Source of the DNA: Limnoperna fortunei
Taxonomy: Eukaryota > Mollusca > Bivalvia > Mytilida > Modiolidae
Reading direction: 5' to 3'
Assembly (NCBI GenBank): GCA_944474755.1
Contig: OX104119.1
Coordinates: 45,781,927 to 45,845,926 of the forward strand
Length of the DNA: 64,000 nucleotides
In this document: piece by piece, positions 1 to 13,270 of the stretch
Layout: each line of letters starts with the position of its first letter
Numbering within the stretch: the stretch's first letter is position 1
Notes under the pieces: generated by a model
What the model saw: the letters and a program-made list of their open reading frames with translations, nothing else
What the model was told of the DNA's origin: nothing
The model's database searches: none
Program-made: the position numbers and the translations under genes

Positions 1-3000
1 AAAATGATAATTGGATATGTTTTCCTTAAAAAAAATAGAAATCTATTTGCCTTTTGCTGTTTTATTTTTTTATTTACCTTTATGCTCCTAGAGCGGATTA
101 AAGGTGGTAAAAATGTGTATATGGGGTGTCGCCATATTGACTGTATTTATAACGAGATCGCAGGTTGTGACGAAATAACCTGCCATTATCCAGTAAATAT
201 GATAAATAATCCAGTTTTAAAAAAGTTTCTGCCTTTGTTCTTTGAAGAAAATAAAAACTGTGGCAATGACTAATGACCAGCTCACAACATAATATTACCA
301 AATAGGTGTTAATGTTGTAATGAGCTAATACGAATAAATAGTGCGATTTAATGCATATTTATTGACAAATTCCAACTAATATTTGATGAAAAATGAAATA
401 TGAGGTCATTTAAATGAAAGCCACCTTACCTTTAATCTATCCCACAAGCAACATTCTGCAAAATGCTCTTCGCATACGAAGTTGTTGCTGTTGTGGAGGT
501 AGAAGACTTTAAACTGGTAAACTAATTGCTATACAAGTCGGGGTTTTTCCTTAGATCAGGGATAGGAAAAGTAATCTTGCCAGTACCTTGTCTTATAGTG
601 CAACCTTCTGTTAATGACACGTTTTTATCAAACGGTACATGGCTGTCAACTGATCTCTAGTATCGCCATCTAGTAACGAGATAGTGACAAGATGTTCCAG
701 ACCTCCATGGGTGCATTTTAACATGGTAAATTCAATGTAGAAACTTAACCGTTGAGAGTATAATAACACATAAAAGGCTAAAATGTTTCTTTTTATTTGC
801 AACATACCCTATCAAATTTTGATTTTTTGCGAAATTTTCCTTTAATCACACAATTAAGAAAAAATAATAAAGACAATGAAACATTTGAAGACACTTAGAA
901 CAAGAACGTAGCACAAGAAAACAATGTTTAGAATACATGAATGTTTGCTCCGCTTTAACAAATAAATTACCAATCAGCTTGTAGCGGAACGCATCACCTT
1001 ATCAAATAATGAATTGTTAAAATTATGGTAATAGGAGTATAAACAAGTATTAATTTCCCAAATAAATATGATTTTATATAAGAATTTATATAATTATTTT
1101 TTTATTTTCTGTAATACACCAGTTTTCTTTTCAAATTAATTTTTTTTACAAATTTTTAATAAAATGTAATTATTTTAATTAATAATGTAAATTAATGTTC
1201 ATTTCTTATCTTTAATACTAACATTGTTTACTTAACAATTATAAACATGTTTTCTTGACAATCATAAACCTGTTTTTTTAACAAATATAAACACAAAATC
1301 ATGTTGGACAATCAGGAATCAAACTGTCTTAAGTAATCAAATAACGACAACTAATAAACAAATACACGTCAGTTTCTAGCAACTTACCCTACAGTTACAA
1401 AATGAAAAAAATCTCAACTACTCAAATAATTAATAACTATGTAGCTCCAGATCCCGGAATTAAGAGTCACCTTTGTAGATTTTTAGTTGTTGTCATTATT
1501 GTAGAATCTTATGTGATGTTCTTTTTTTCTCCAGCTCTGTTGGAGAAGATTACATTTACCTCAGGACGTGTTAATTCAAAACGTTAAATTTTGACAGCTC
1601 CAAACACATTGATAATAAATTTTACTTCAAAGTTGGTAAGTAAACTATAGTAACTTTAAATCATGACCAAGGTTATTTCGAAAAAGACATAAAATAAAAC
1701 TTAGTTATCTAATTACATAATCCAGAAGTTATAGGCTGCTATAAAACATAGGAAAATTACATTGCAAATAAAAGTTGTGTTGACTTAAAGTTTATTTACA
1801 TTAATATATAACTTATTTTAACTGAATGTGTTTACATGAATCATATTTTATATATTTTTTTATTTTCCTCTGTAGATCGAATAAAAAGCTACAGTTTACG
1901 AACAACACACTCAAAACAAAGAAAGAAGATATATATTACAAATATATGTATTCACTTTTTGACATATATTAGATGTACTATGCACTTCCTTTAGCAGACA
2001 TGCAATGCCACCAAATCGTAAGCAGTTAACACACACTTGGTGTGTGTTTTGTTAACATAGAGCTATACGCCGATTTAAGCACTTGTTCAGCTATATCAAC
2101 CGTCCAGCTTTTATTGAAAGTGGTATCGATGAACGCAGTAAAAGCATCCAATCATGCAATACTTGTCAATTAAGGTTACAGTCATGAGGTTTGGAGGCTA
2201 TGTGCAATTCTTACCTGACGGTCGAGGCATCTAGATTTGTAATTAAAACTTTTTATTCGTGAACAACCTTAAACTTTTAGAATGAATTTTCAACTTTCAT
2301 TATCTATTCGTTTGGAAATTGTCGTCAAAGGACATACTACCACGCTTAGATTGTCTATATTGCTTATCAGTTATCAATGTGGTTTCGGTAAAGTGTTGAT
2401 TTGCTCTAAAAGCTATCACATTTACGATATTATAATGACCCATAGTATTTTTTTAATGAATTATATATTTTATTATTCAGAACTTGTTGTCGTGTAGTAA
2501 TTGCAGTTATCTTCTTGATATCGAACACTTTTCAACAGAAAGGTTTTTTTCACCAGTTCTACTGTATAAAACCTTTAATAAATCTGCTTCTGAAAGATAC
2601 TTTTTAGTAGTATGTAACATGCGAAACCGGTTTGTACAATTTCTTCGTGAACCTGATAATATTTAGTTTTGCAGCAAGAAACAAAATGGAACTATCTAAC
2701 AGATATTAATATGAATAAAGGCGCAGCCTAAATGAGAACATCGCATACCGGTATTTTATGGTTCATGACGTTACTTCAGAGCATATTAACACAGTGCCTC
2801 TGCATTCCATTGGTGACGTGACATCTTTAATGTCTTTAATTAATGTGTTGATGACGTCACAAAAACTGTAAAATTAAATGCAGCGTTTTGAGATTGCAAA
2901 ATCATTTGTCTGACATTGTTGTATATTAAAATTAAACACTTCAATTTTATCGATGCCAAATTTATTTATGCCTACTTTAAAATTAATTTAAGTGCTCGTC

Positions 3001-6000
3001 TACAATATTTTCTTCTGATAGCTCAGCTACCATCTGAAATGGGTTTGTTTATATGGATCACGACCTTATTTACACACACGCATGTTACCGCATAGCTCGC
3101 ATCTGCGATTCTCGCTATTATTTTCAAGCCAGAATAAATGGCTGCAATGCACTTTTGTCAAGAAAATGGCACTTTCGGTGTGAACAAAATTTTACATTGA
3201 GACTTTGTAATCTCTGGAAAATAAATGATAAAGACCCAAAGTCATTACTACTGCTGATATTTATTTTTTACCCCAACGTCCTAACCATAGAAGTTCGTTA
3301 GATTTATCCCCTTATAGGAGTGGTTAATCAGGACAACGTTGCGTCTTTGCAAAAAACTGTTTTGGTTATTTAAAATTTAATAATTTTTTTATGGTTTTCC
3401 GATTCTTTTTCAAAAACAAAGTTGACGGTTAAATGGAAATTAATTTTTAACCTTTAACATAAAGACCATTTCTAAGTTCAAGTCTCAGGATGACCAATAG
3501 TGACGTCCTTTGAAGTTTAAGACTTGAATCTTGTGACATAAAACGGATGGATCCCCATGGAAATAACTCGCATACGCTCTACCTCGACTTCTTTTTACCA
3601 AAATGTTATCTAACTGTCCCATCATTCCCTAAACAAAAACAAATTAAGTAACACAATGAATAAAGAATAACAAAATGAATAATGTAAAACGCAGCGAACA
3701 TCGACAAAAAAACGAAATAACGAAAATAAAACAAATAATGTAAAAATATTATAACATGCCTTAAAGCAAAACACAAAATGAATTACAAAAAAGCCAAAAC
3801 AAATCATGGAACAAAAACAAAAAGAATATCGAAAAACAAAATAAAACACATCATAAACAACAAAAAACCAATGAATAACTCAAACATAAATAGAGAAAAA
3901 TAAATGTAAGAAAATTACGTAAAATGAATAAGTTACAAACATTGGACTGCTGGTTGTTATATATGTTCAAATTCTCAACTTGTTTGGTTATTTTTATCTT
4001 TTATGAAACAAATGGTACTGCGGCAAGTAAAATACTATTTGAATTTTTATAAACAAGTTCAAACTAAAAGACGTGCGAGTTGAAATGAAATATGAATGGT
4101 TACAATTACTAAAAATCCTATTACTAAAAACTAGATATAAAGTCAGGTGCAGTCTACACAACTAGCTTAGGGAAATTTATTCCGCTCGGTGCTTAGCAGA
4201 TAGTTAACCAATCAAAAGACAACACAATATGTCCATATAATTATTTAATTGTCCCGAAAGATGGCATGACGTGTAGAAATGAAGTAAAGTGGTAAAAAGC
4301 TACAAAAAAGAGAAAAATACAATGTACTCTTTTACCATTAGATTTAAATTGGGAAACTGAGTTAAAAAAAACTACATACAATTTAATTACAATTCAAGGA
4401 TACAACCCTATGCTTCATCGCTGTCAAAAACGAATATATCGTCAAAATAATGAAAATGTCTGGAAGATGTTAAACTATAAATATTCCTAAAACTATCAGG
4501 TATAGATTGCATGTGTACAAGTTCCATGTTACTAATTTTTAAACACATCAAAAAATTGTTATGTGAAAAGGAGTTTTAACCTTGAAAAAATACCCAGGAC
4601 AAAATATCATACAAAATCATATAATGCACTATTTTAGTGAAAAAATAATTCTGCACATTTAAACAATAAACCTTATTTACAAAAATGCAACTTACATGGA
4701 TGGCTCTGAAAAAACTTGGATAAATATGTGATGGTCACATCACCTTTGTAGTTCACAATAATGACTACAGGAAATAAACTAAGTGGAAGTACAGGTAAGA
4801 AGATACCTGGGATCATTGATTAAGACTGCAAGTGAACATACAGGTAAATAAAATACAGAAGGAAAACGTTATATTCTAGGTTGACCACCATGAAAACAAT
4901 AGTAATATCAATGCAGTAAAGACAAAGTGACTTTATAAAATAGAAATATACCCTGTATAAACAGAACAAAATTGCTTTTCAAACAGTAAAACGTTATTGC
5001 TTCGTTACTTTTATTTCTACATGTTTCAAAGTAAACTCTCTATCCCATATAATAAAGTCATAATGCTTTCTTTAACTTTTTGCTATATGGTCGTAAAGTA
5101 TACGTCCTTCATTCAATGGTGTGACCCAAGTTGTCTGTGATTATGGAATGGATGAGCTCTCGTCAGTGAAGGTCCTATAGTGACGTGTTCTTTGCATTCA
5201 TTTTTTCAAACTATATATTTTGAATATTGTCGTGTGTAAACGATATCCTTTTGTTCATGTCACTGTCGCGTTCCATATTTATATCCTTAGCTTAGGCAAA
5301 ATATGTCCTGTTACATTCTACTTATATATTTATACACGACTTACATATTTCCTGTTTCTGTTACACTTTTCAATAAAAGGACTAATATATAGGAATACTT
5401 TAAATGGAAAAATATGTTCATCTTTGTGTTCTTTGTGCTACATGTTTAGAAGGTAAAGAATATTTACAGTTCATTTTTAATATATTATACACATAATTTT
5501 TATCTTAACGTTAGTCTTCTTTATGTTTAAAAAAAATTAAACAAAGGCACATCGACAAAGTTTTTTTTCAGGTCAGCTGAAGCCTGTTTTTAAGTTTCTT
5601 TATAAGACGAATTGTAAAATTAAAATCAGAAATTGTGTTGGTTCATAATATACAGTTATATATATCTAAGCAAGAATTCGATCAAAGAAATATTCCTGAG
5701 GTACTGAGATCAGCTCAATGTTCTGTTGCCGGAAGCCAACCTTTTGCGTCGTTATACATGAAAAAATCCATAACACATTCTTAAGAAACAATGTAATAAA
5801 CAATAAAACCTATGTTAGCTTGGTGCTAAAACAGCTAATAAACATAAAAAACTTAATAATTTTAAAACCTGAAAAATATACATGCAAACTCCAGTTTTAA
5901 ATATTTATGTCTGCTACATAGAATATGTGTCTTTCAAACCACCTTATCACATTTAAAAACGTAATTAAGATGTTAATGAATATTAAAAGGGCTGTATTTA

Positions 6001-6009
6001 CATATTAAA
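1..6009. other. Non-coding, no gene recognised
   Basis: AT-rich sequence with only short open frames of random composition on both strands. Positions 3622-3920 are an A-rich low-complexity tract on the + strand, which reads as phenylalanine-rich nonsense on the - strand. I see no splice-flanked exon, RNA gene or recognisable transposon coding sequence here. Confidence 0.5.
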
Positions 6010-6149
6010 ATCAGATTCGGATTCTTTATTACACTCAGACACATGTTATGTGTTACATTAGGACATTATAAATTCATAAAATATAAGATGACAGACAAAT
6101 ACATAGAGCTAACATTTTGAAAAAGTTAACATAATTTTTTAACAAATAC

Positions 6150-8168
6150 AGCAATATTACTTAATGATATTGAACTACAGTACATAAACATATATTTCAT
6201 TTTATCCGATGAAGGGTATAGAGAATAGTAAGATGCGATAAAATTTTTCACAATTCTAACACTTTTGAGTTTCTACACATAAAAAGATAATGGTATTTAT
6301 CTCCTAACATGTTCATCACACAATTTACATGTTTTATTTTCCCTCGGGATATTGTACCATCTCCCATTTTCAAATGGAATATTTATGTTACAGCATCGAA
6401 ATTTTGTTATCCAGATTATTGCATTTTCAGGGAGAATAGCGAGATACTTTTCCATGCCAAATTTATTTTTAAGTAAAATTTCCTCTAGATGAATCGTCTA
6501 TAGTTCTAAACCATTTTTGTACAAACTAATCTCTTAATGTCTGTTTAATAATTTTATCAGAGTGATGTCATAGTATTGTCAGTTAGTAAATATATAACTT
6601 AAACTACTGTTGGCAAAAATTTATTTAACATAGGATACCCATTTAAAGTTACAAATATTATTTTGATCCAGGTAAAATATCAAATTGAGAAACGTACTAA
6701 TTAGTTTGTTTTCTTTCTACATCAATCTATTATAAAAATAAATCATTCTTTTTTAATATTGATATCAAGCGGGAATCCGCCAAGTTCGCCGTATACCATA
6801 AATTTGGAGTACTCTTTCGAAGCGCTAGAATGCGTTTACAAAATTGAAGATGTACCTTTTCTATCTTTCGTTGTTTTCATATCCCCATATTTCGGAGCCA
6901 TATAGTAAGATTGGTTCAACGAGGCTATTAAAAAGTTTAATTTGGATGTCGATAGGTAAATTAACATTTCTAATTTGTGTTAACAATGCGAACATGGCTT
7001 TCTGTGCTTGTTCTATCAATTTGGTTTTGGAGTCGTTAAATGATCCATTATATTTAATCAGTAAGCCTAGATATGTATAGCTATATACAATTTCAAGTGA
7101 TGCACCCTTAAATTTAAAATCGAAAGTGTTCCTGACCTTTCTTTTATTGAAAATCAAAACGTTTTGATTTCTTCGAATTAACAGAGAGTTTCCACGTATT
7201 ACAATACATCTCAAAAATGTCCAATGCATATTGTCGATTTTCACTGGATTCAGCAAAGATAACTATATCATCTGCATAGAGCAATTCAATCCTATAGGTA
7301 AAAGTATATTGTAATATATAAGCTTTTTTGCTTTACCAGATGCAGAGGTTCACAGTGTAAATTTTTAAAGAAATTCTCCAAGTCATTCAAAAATATAGAA
7401 AACAAAAACGGTGACAGGTTCTCCCCTTGACGCACTCCTAATATAAGACAAGGAACAAACTCAGACTTTTTTTGTATAGCACGCATGATTTGATATTATT
7501 ATACATATTGTATCTTACCCGGAAACAATTCCCATTAATATTGCTGTTCTGAAACTTCCTCTACAGGCCTGTTCTCCATATGGTATCAAAAGCTTTTCTG
7601 AACTCTATAAACATACAAAACAGCCTTTTTTCAGAAGATAAGTATAAAGATATTAGAGAGTGAAGTACAAAAATATTGTCCGTCGTTGAATGACCTTTTC
7701 TAAATTACGCTTGATGTTTAGAAATTATATCAAAATCGTCATTATTCAAACCTCGGAAATATTCATAAAAGGTTTCTAGGGGTATATCAGGCTCGTCTTT
7801 TTTAAATTATTTAATCTATTTCAAATATTCCAAAATTTTTTGCGGGTCTGATTTAGTAAGTCAAAAATGCAATTATTTTGATATTTTTATAACTCATATT
7901 CATTTGCTTTTTGTAATCCCGAGACGCACTATTTAAAGATTTCTTAATATCACTTTTTTATTTTAATTATAATCTTTTTTAATTTTATGATACGCGTGAC
8001 TTTTTTTTTCTTACAATCCATGTCAAACGAAGGGTTATTTTTTGAATATTTAGTTTTCCTTTCACTTTTGATAAAAGTACCCATGACCTCAGACGCCATA
8101 TTAGTCAAGCAATGAACAAGGTCATTCACCAAATTATTTACCTGATCGCCCGTAACATTATCACACAA
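6150..8168 (-). pseudogene. LINE 1 ORF2 reverse transcriptase and C-terminal tail, broken
   Basis: Successive frames on the - strand carry RT landmarks. Around 7610-7570 is a KAFDT block (motif A). At 7486-7380 is GVRQGENLSPFLFSIFLNDL. At 7283-7272 is an intact YADD catalytic motif. From 7256 to 6861 the thumb region contains LYGSEIWGYEN. After a frame change at about 6850 the tail continues through QFCKRIL and STPN to a cysteine pattern (C..C....H...C) near 6290-6380, as in LINE ORF2 C-termini. Many stops and shifts separate these parts. The product would make cDNA at the nicked target; this copy cannot. Confidence 0.8.
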
Positions 8169-8222
8169 GATTAGATCATTAAGTCTATTTTCAAATACAT
8201 CTATGCGTGTAGAAATTACGTG

Positions 8223-9161
8223 TTAATACTGGTCAGTCAGTTCGGATTTCCATCTAACATAATGTTTTGGATTACTATTCCATATATTAGGATTTACAAA
8301 CTTATATTTTTGAAAAGAAAATGTAAAGTTAATTCTAGTGTGCACATCTGAAAACAACGAATCAAATTCTTGTACGTTAAATCTATCAACATAATTAAAT
8401 AGATCAGTAGATAATAATAAATAATCAATAACACGTAGTATCTTTACATGTAGTTTTTCCAGTGAATTTGTCATCACCAATTCTACCATTAGCTATATAC
8501 AGAGAACACTTTTTACACATCTCGATAATTTTTCTACCATAGTTATTTACTCTTCCTCCATCTTTTGAAATTCGATCCAGGGGTATTTTGTTTTCCATTA
8601 TAAATTGATATGAATAAAGTTTCTTTATTGTGTCGTTATCAAATTACACTAGGAAATCTATACTTTCAAGCAAATCATTATCAAGAATAACGTAATCAGG
8701 TAAAGTGCTATTTCTTCATTTAAAATCCCTGAAAAGAGAGACATAATTTGCGTTATTTGATGAAAAATGTGTAAGTTCAGACTCAATTTCTTCGAAAGCA
8801 TTATCAGATGCATATTTTCAATTTTGAGGTGAAATATAAACAGAATATAAAAGTACCGTTTCTGGAAGGCCTGTATAATTTGGAGAAATCTCAAACCATT
8901 GGATAAATTCTTAGTCTGATTTTTAAAAGTAACATAATTTGATAGGAATCTCTTGAAAATAGTTACAATACATCCAGATTTTATTTTAGATTTTCTATTT
9001 TTCATAATATAGTCATATTCATCTGGGATATTTAAAACATCAAATTGATCTAGTTTTGATTCTAAGAAATATATAATATCATAGTTTTTAATCATATCAC
9101 AAAAGTCAACATTTAAAAGTTTAGATTTTAAACCACACACATTTAGAAATGGTATGTTCAA
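8223..9161 (-). pseudogene. LINE 1 ORF2 endonuclease domain (APE type), broken
   Basis: The - strand frame 9161-8658 starts with NIPFLNVCGLKSKL and continues to LESKLD. These match the first Asn and the catalytic Glu blocks of the exonuclease-endonuclease-phosphatase fold used by LINEs to nick target DNA. The frame is then lost, and a second piece (8489-8223) resumes the C-terminal part with IDYLLLSTDLFNY and LFSDVHTRI, the latter corresponding to the SDH-type metal/active-site block. The split frame and internal stops make it a relic. Assignment rests on motif order and on the reverse transcriptase directly downstream. Confidence 0.7.
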
Positions 9162-9278
9162 ACTGTTTCTTGATAACTGTTCATGTGTGTCCGATGTGTA
9201 AACCTATCTGTGTCCAGGAATATGGAGCTCGTCATGGGTATCAGGAAAATATTGCCGACCGTCTACAATTAGTTTGTC

Positions 9279-10101
9279 TTAAAAAATTTTGGCATTTCTA
9301 CGTTGTCGTTGGAATTCTTTAAGTTTTGGAACCAATGCATGCCGTCTATTAATAATTTCTTGAGGGTATTGTTGGTAGACGAAATATTGAGGTTTTAATT
9401 TTAGTTTACTGGCTACCTCGCTAAGAACACGCTGATGGTCTGAATAGCTGGTATCTATCAATTATAGATCTGGGTTTACCGTCATTGCGTGGTTTCAGTC
9501 TATGGACGTTTTGAAACCGTTTCGAGTTTGCATTTGTTATTTCAAGTTCCTTTTCGATGAATGCTCTTAATACATCCTCTGTTTGTTCCCTATTTTCTTC
9601 TTCGGTTTCCTTCAAGCCAGTGAAAATTAAATTATATTTCATTGAATGTGTTTGAAACTGAAGAAATTGTTCGTGTAGTTCATTTTTTTTCTCGTTCTAG
9701 TTTACTCTATCTTCGATTTCGTGGTGATGTCGCTCTTCATTGTTTAGTGTATTGGCTTGCTGGTCTTGTCTGTTTTTTTATCTCACTAATTTCTTTTTTC
9801 ATTGTCAAAATGTTGTCTTCCACGATTTGAAGTTTTCTGTTAATCTCGTCTAAGATATCTAGTTTTTGTAGTTTGTGCTGTATTAAACAGTTCGTGTTGT
9901 AAAAAACTTCTAATCTACTGTTCATAATGATGCTTTGAAGTGCCATGTTTATGTCAATTGTTTGTGTTTGTTGCGATGGTATCGTTGATATTTGTTTTGT
10001 CGTACCCTGTTGAGGATGATCTTGGACTGGAGTGCTTTGAAGTGGGTATATAGGTTGAGGTAGAGGAGGTGGCAGTCGGAAAATCGGCTGTGGCTGTTGC
10101 T
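9279..10101 (-). pseudogene. LINE 1 ORF1 remnant
   Basis: Three pieces in different frames. From 10101 to 9737 the reading is proline/glutamine-rich, then a helical, coiled-coil-like stretch of about 69 residues (KLDILDEINRKLQIVEDN in its middle). From 9642 to 9421 comes a piece with FTGLKETEEENREQTEDVLR, typical of the RRM-like part of L1-type ORF1 proteins. From 9461 to 9279 comes the basic C-terminal part ending in KLKEFQRQRRNAKIF. ORF1 proteins bind the element's own RNA and form trimers through the coiled coil (known of the family). At least two frame breaks show it is not functional. Confidence 0.7.
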
Positions 10102-10305
10102 AAACAGTCAATTTTTCAAAGCTTTATCTATAACTGTTATAAGACAATATTTACTAAAAAAAACTATTATACTTTAGGCTTGTATCTAATTTTAAAGCTT
10201 GTGATGACATCTTTGGAATTGTAGTTGGTTGATGTTTGATATATAAATATCGATTTTTTTTCCTACTGTATAAGACACCTGCCATAAAATCAATTCTTTT
10301 CACAG

Positions 10306-10620
10306 TTGCCTCAACCGAACAAGCCGCACGTCAGATCGATGCATTACTTGGACAAAATGTCACCTTAGAATGTTTTACTTATGATAAACCGGACATACTA
10401 CAATGGAGACGAGGTTTTGGCAGATCAATGACAGTTTACAGTGACAACACGGACGTTAAGCGTAATTTACAGCACAGACTCAATATTTCTGTAAATGTAC
10501 AGAAGCATGAATATAACTTACATATATATAAAGTAATTCTCGACGACTCGGATGAGTACACGTGTTTTACTGAAAAAGATGGAAAGAAAGTTTACCATAA
10601 AGTGACGTTACACGTATCAG
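10306..10620 (+). CDS. Exon: Ig V-set domain of a membrane receptor
   Basis: The exon is bounded by a TTTTCACAG acceptor ending at 10305 and a CAG/GTACTG donor at 10621. Both ends are phase 1, the usual symmetry of Ig-domain exons. The 105 residues fold-match a V-type Ig domain: Cys23 (VTLEC), Trp34 (LQWRR) and Cys87 in DDSDEYTC give the disulfide pair, core Trp and tyrosine corner. N18 and N60 are possible N-glycosylation sites. It would be the extracellular recognition domain of a type I membrane protein. It joins in phase to the stalk and membrane exons at 22991-25264, across a 12-kb intron full of transposons. A leader exon should lie upstream but I did not find it. That these exons form one gene is inferred from strand, order and phase. 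Confidence 0.8.
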
Positions 10621-12375
10621 GTACTGCAAATGTTTGATTTTTGTTAATTCATCGATTTTTATTTGCTGTTATGGTTGTTACTCTCAATTGCTTTCTTGTA
10701 TGTTTATATAACAACCTTAAAAAGTAGAACCCATATTAGATCTCTACACATGTTATTAAAAGTCAATTTGTCGTCTGCTGGCGGAATCTCATTATATTTA
10801 GCGAATAAGCTCGTATTGCATTTATACAGCCTATTATCAAGGATTAGCGAACAATCACGTGTCGTTATGAACGTAACTCGCGTTGCCATTATTATGTCAT
10901 GTCTTTTGTATACGTAACGTCATCGTGTTTATTATTTGATGTCCTTACAAATACAAGTTGAAATGAACATTTATCACAGCGAAGTACTAACCAAACCAAA
11001 CAATTCAGTACGCCTATTTTATTATAAAACTAAGAAATATATTTGATAGATTAAATAATTATATCTTATATTCAAACACTTTTTAGAGTAAATTAAATCA
11101 TTATTTCTAAACATTTGATTTTAAATTATTTTTTTTCTGACAATATTGATAAAAGGAAAATTCTCGCTAAATATAGACGTTATAAAAAAAAGTACCACGA
11201 AGCCAAAGGATATTGAAATTTTGACCCAAAAATCAAATATATGATGAAATCCAATTGTTTCTCAATTGTCCAATACGAAGTAAAGTGAGATCAATATTTA
11301 GGATAATGTATATGTCAGAAGATTTTACTGAAGCAATGAGTACAGATGAGTGTCCAGCGAGCTCTGTGCCAGAAATCGGCTATTTTCGAAAGAATCTTAA
11401 ATCCGTCATTTGCATTTGTTGCGTTTCATTTTTTTATTTACGTAATTGCTTGTATGTGTTGTAAACAGAGCCAATGTTTGATATATGAAAAAACGTTTAT
11501 TTCAAATTTCTGTTCAGGTTATACGATATAACATGGCTTTGGTCTGTTTACGCCTAACAAACCGCGGAACGTTTTATGAATGGTGTAAACGAACCTAATC
11601 CATGTGATAGAGAATAAACAATTCAGAAAATTCTAACTATAAATGACAACTTTGACGATGGGACTATTTAAATTTTAACGGCGTAAGAATAATTCATGTG
11701 ATGAACGCGTTATGTAGTATAATATGGGTTTCCCCATTTGAATTAGCCAATCAGATTTCAGCTTATAAAATCAAATTATAATTTATACTGAACCATTTGT
11801 GAACATGACTCTTGCAATCATCTTCGTAAAGGTAGTCAGGTAGTATTACTCCTGTCTTAGGAAATTATAAAATCTTTTATCGTTACAATTTTCTTTGATC
11901 TTTACTATCAACAAAATTGGTATCAATCCTCAGTAAAAATTCAACTCGTGATACAAAAAAATATAAGCTGTTGGTCATTTGTCATTAACAGATTACGGAA
12001 GAATCTGCCGAACTCTTGACCAATCGCTCATGAATATTAAGAATTAAAAACATATATGCTCTAATTAATCAAATCTATACAGACACTAAGAAGTATCTTG
12101 GTGTTAAATATATCTCTATGTGATTGGCTGATTTATTACTTTTATTATACTATACTCTCCTGTAACCTTTTCACATGTAAACATATTAGATGAGATCTGT
12201 GATAAATAAATGGGAGTCCCTAATCTGCAGACGGGTGGACAAATAAGAAGGATTTTTTGGTATATTTTTGACTATAACTTTTAAACGGGTAAACATATGG
12301 ATATAATTTAAGCGGTTTCTGTAAGCTAATAACCACTTCTACGCAATGAATATAAAATGACTTTAATTATCTTGA
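10621..12375 (+). other. Intron sequence, no exon recognised
   Basis: This is the beginning of the long intron after the Ig exon. A frame at 11255-11464 encodes a short peptide with a hydrophobic end but has no homology I can name. Positions 11660-11790 resemble 25617-25740, in the 3' flank of the receptor gene (reported as a finding). Nothing else is recognised. Confidence 0.4.
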
Positions 12376-13270
12376 TTTAAATGATTTAAAACGTGACCGG
12401 AAGGGTTTTTTTAAACACTAAAATTGAACAAGATTTTTCAACTTTGCTACTTAATTGTGTTTATAAAAATTTATTACACCTTGTCAAAATGGGTGAATAG
12501 ATATTTCTTTAGTAAATTCAGTGATATATAACTCAATTTTATTTCTAAAGAGGAAAGTTGTCAAAAGTTGACCGAAAGGGGAGTCTATTCGAGTAAAAGT
12601 ACAGTAAAATTCCAACTTTGGACTCTTTTTGTAAAAGTATGAAAAACCCCGGTCAAAATTAGTAAATATTCATCTTGTAACTTTTATAGCAAATCCACTG
12701 ATATATAACTTAATTTTATTCATAAAATGGAAACTTGTCAAAAGTTGACCGGAAGGGTGGTCTGTTGAAGTATTAAGTACAGTGAAATGTCAATTTTGGA
12801 CTTAATTTGTAACAAATAGGCAAAATTCCAGTCAAAATTTGTTAATATATTCCTATAGTAAATTCTATAGCAAATTTATTTATAAAAGGGAAAGTTGACA
12901 AAAGTTTACCGGATAGGGTATTACGTATGGCCACCCACTCGAAATTCGTTCACACTCGAATTTCATCGATTTTCCTTCATTGAACCCTAGGCTAAACTAC
13001 TGATAAAATATCTTGAATTTACTGCTCTAAACAAATGACTCGTCAATAATAAAATTCCTCCCTTCGCGTTTCAACAAAAGTATTGCCTTTTAAATGGACA
13101 CATTTTCATTGCCGAAATTCTATTGTACTATCATACAGTGAAATTTCAAATTTCAAAAATGTTAAACTTCGGTCTAAATTCCTTCAAAATTTTAGAAACA
13201 AATTCATTGATATAGAACTTAATTTTTTCATAAAAAATGACAGTTGTTAAAAGTTGGCCGTAATCGTATG
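12376..13270 (+). repeat. Left arm of a large fold-back structure, tandem units of about 170 bp
   Basis: The phrase TCAAAAGTTGACCGGAAGGG and close variants recur at about 12390, 12560, 12740, 12895 and 13245. Each sits in a unit that also carries CAGTGAAATTTCAA-like and ATATAACTTAATTTTATT-like segments. Spacing is roughly 160-180 bp, with one longer gap. The same units appear in reverse complement at 14690-15255 and, beyond the DIRS insertion, at 20575-20940. The outermost segment (12376-12480) pairs with 20820-20940. Confidence 0.75.

Larger units (their letters stand above)
6010..10101 (-). mobile_element. Decayed non-LTR retrotransposon (LINE 1), near full length
   Basis: Reading the - strand from about 10101 down to 6010, pieces appear in the order of a two-ORF LINE: a proline/glutamine-rich and coiled-coil ORF1 start, an ORF1 RNA-binding part, an APE-type endonuclease, reverse transcriptase, and a C-terminal cysteine-rich tail. 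The lower end, near 6010-6045, has a short AATAAAG-containing 3' tail. The frame is broken repeatedly by stops and indels, so the copy is dead. It sits just upstream of the Ig exon at 10306, probably in the intron before it. It is clearly the same family as the LINE at 44.8-49.1 kb. The clade (L1/Tx1-like or another APE clade) is not certain. Confidence 0.85.

Noticed and set aside
4..273. 89-residue frame with a hydrophobic start and several cysteines
   Set aside because: No splice signals, no recognisable domain and AT-driven composition; too little to call a gene.
3622..3849. 75-residue Phe/Cys-rich minus-strand frame
   Set aside because: Translation of an A-rich low-complexity tract.
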